NCBI GenBank assembly: GCA_028877005.1 | Contig: JAGWPI010000018.1 | Coordinates: 1-14,831, forward strand | From: Bacteroidota bacterium | GTDB lineage: Bacteria; Bacteroidota; Bacteroidia; Chitinophagales; Chitinophagaceae | DNA length: 14,831 nt | Reading direction: 5' to 3' | In this document: piece by piece, positions 14,336 through 14,831 of the stretch | Layout: each line of letters opens with the position of its first letter | Position numbering within the stretch: position 1 is the stretch's first letter | Made by a program: the position numbers and the translations under genes | Notes under the pieces: generated by a model | The model's database searches: none | What the model was told of the DNA's origin: nothing | What the model saw: the letters and a program-made list of their open reading frames with translations, nothing else

Positions 14336-14831
14336 ATGATTGATTATAAATTCGGTGGAGCAAGTATTAGTAATATTGAACGATTGCAAAAAGTAATTAA
14401 TATAGTAAAGTCGATACCTACCAACGAAAATGCAATATTGGTTATTTCGGCAATGGGCAAAACCACCAACGCATTAGAAAAGGTGGTAACATCCTTTTAT
14501 AATCAGCAAAGAGCTAATGCTTTATCACTTTTCGATATTATTAAAGAACAACATTTAAGTATATCAAAATATTTGTTGGTTCAGCAATTCAATGCTTGCT
14601 TAGAGCAACTCTCAAATATTTTTACCGAAATAGAATGGTTATTGCATGATAATCCGGTGAAGCCATTTGATTATTACTATGATCAAATAGTTTGCTCAGG
14701 CGAATTAATGAGTTCAACTATTTTCCATTTTTATTGCTTAGAAAATAATATACCCAGTAAATGGATAGACGTTAGAGATGTAATGTTAACCGATAACAAC
14801 TTTAGAGATGCATCTATTGACTGGCAAGTTA
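14336..14831 (+). CDS. Aspartate kinase, 3' partial
   Basis: I translated from the ATG at 14336; the frame is open to the window end (165 codons). The N-terminal amino-acid-kinase motif KFGGASI (residues 5-11) is the aspartokinase KFGGxS signature, followed by ILVISAMGKTTNALE (about 34-48), the helical region, and CSGELMSS (about 119-126), then WIDVRDVMLTD. The enzyme phosphorylates aspartate, the first step toward lysine, threonine, methionine and diaminopimelate. The catalytic C-terminal part and any ACT regulatory domains lie beyond the window, so the isoform (single-function or fused to homoserine dehydrogenase) cannot be told. It is divergent from the CAP gene. Confidence 0.9.
   Translation, partial: MIDYKFGGASISNIERLQKVINIVKSIPTNENAILVISAMGKTTNALEKVVTSFYNQQRANALSLFDIIKEQHLSISKYLLVQQFNACLEQLSNIFTEIEWLLHDNPVKPFDYYYDQIVCSGELMSSTIFHFYCLENNIPSKWIDVRDVMLTDNNFRDASIDWQV

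Noticed and set aside
1..14831. Mobile element, defence island, CRISPR array or tRNA gene
   Set aside because: I saw no transposase, integrase, nuclease-toxin, regular repeat-spacer pattern, terminal repeats or tRNA-like cloverleaf; the genes are ordinary chromosomal functions.

Overview
The window looks like core chromosome from a member of the Bacteroidota, probably the Chitinophagaceae or a near relative; the family placement is inference. The evidence is low GC by eye, no clear Shine-Dalgarno sequences ahead of starts, repeated matches to the Bacteroidota -7 promoter element TAnnTTTG, and a set of Bacteroidota-type proteins: an OstA/LptD pair, a compact arginine decarboxylase-like enzyme, and a TonB-like protein beside folC. 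I see no rRNA, tRNA, CRISPR array, insertion sequence, phage gene or origin. Coding density is high and no gene-free stretch exceeds about 235 bases.

Region 1 (1-5640) is an envelope-building block. A partial lptD-like gene on the minus strand runs off the left edge. It diverges from a plus-strand series: a zinc N-acetylmuramoyl-L-alanine amidase, an MlaD/MCE-domain lipid-transport protein, and a long OstA/LptA-like protein. Together these cover LPS export, peptidoglycan cleavage and lipid trafficking between the membranes.

Region 2 (5641-8035) holds two minus-strand genes, each followed by a hairpin with a T-tract. One is a PLP-dependent arginine decarboxylase-like enzyme (polyamine synthesis). 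The other is a small secreted or membrane protein ending in a Pmp3/YqaE two-helix domain. The spacers carry clear inverted repeats, including a perfect 13-bp repeat upstream of the decarboxylase promoter.

Region 3 (8036-10251) has a TonB-like energy transducer and folC (folate polyglutamylation) in tandem on the plus strand. folC ends tail-to-tail with region 4, and the two stop codons share the four bases TTAA.

Region 4 (10248-13627, minus strand) is a tightly packed five-gene set read in the order fructose-1,6-bisphosphatase, a secreted protein of unknown function, an ABC ATPase, a YfiT/DinB-family metalloprotein and a Nudix hydrolase. Overlaps or gaps of 17 bases or less suggest one transcript. 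Upstream lies a separate minus-strand CAP/SCP-domain exported protein. It diverges from a partial aspartate kinase gene on the plus strand that runs off the right edge.

I found no clear undescribed defence or mobile system. The points most worth a second look are the LPS/peptidoglycan/MCE gene grouping, the promoter elements lying almost on top of start codons, the Pmp3 fusion, the palindromes in regulatory spacers, and the ABC ATPase without a permease.
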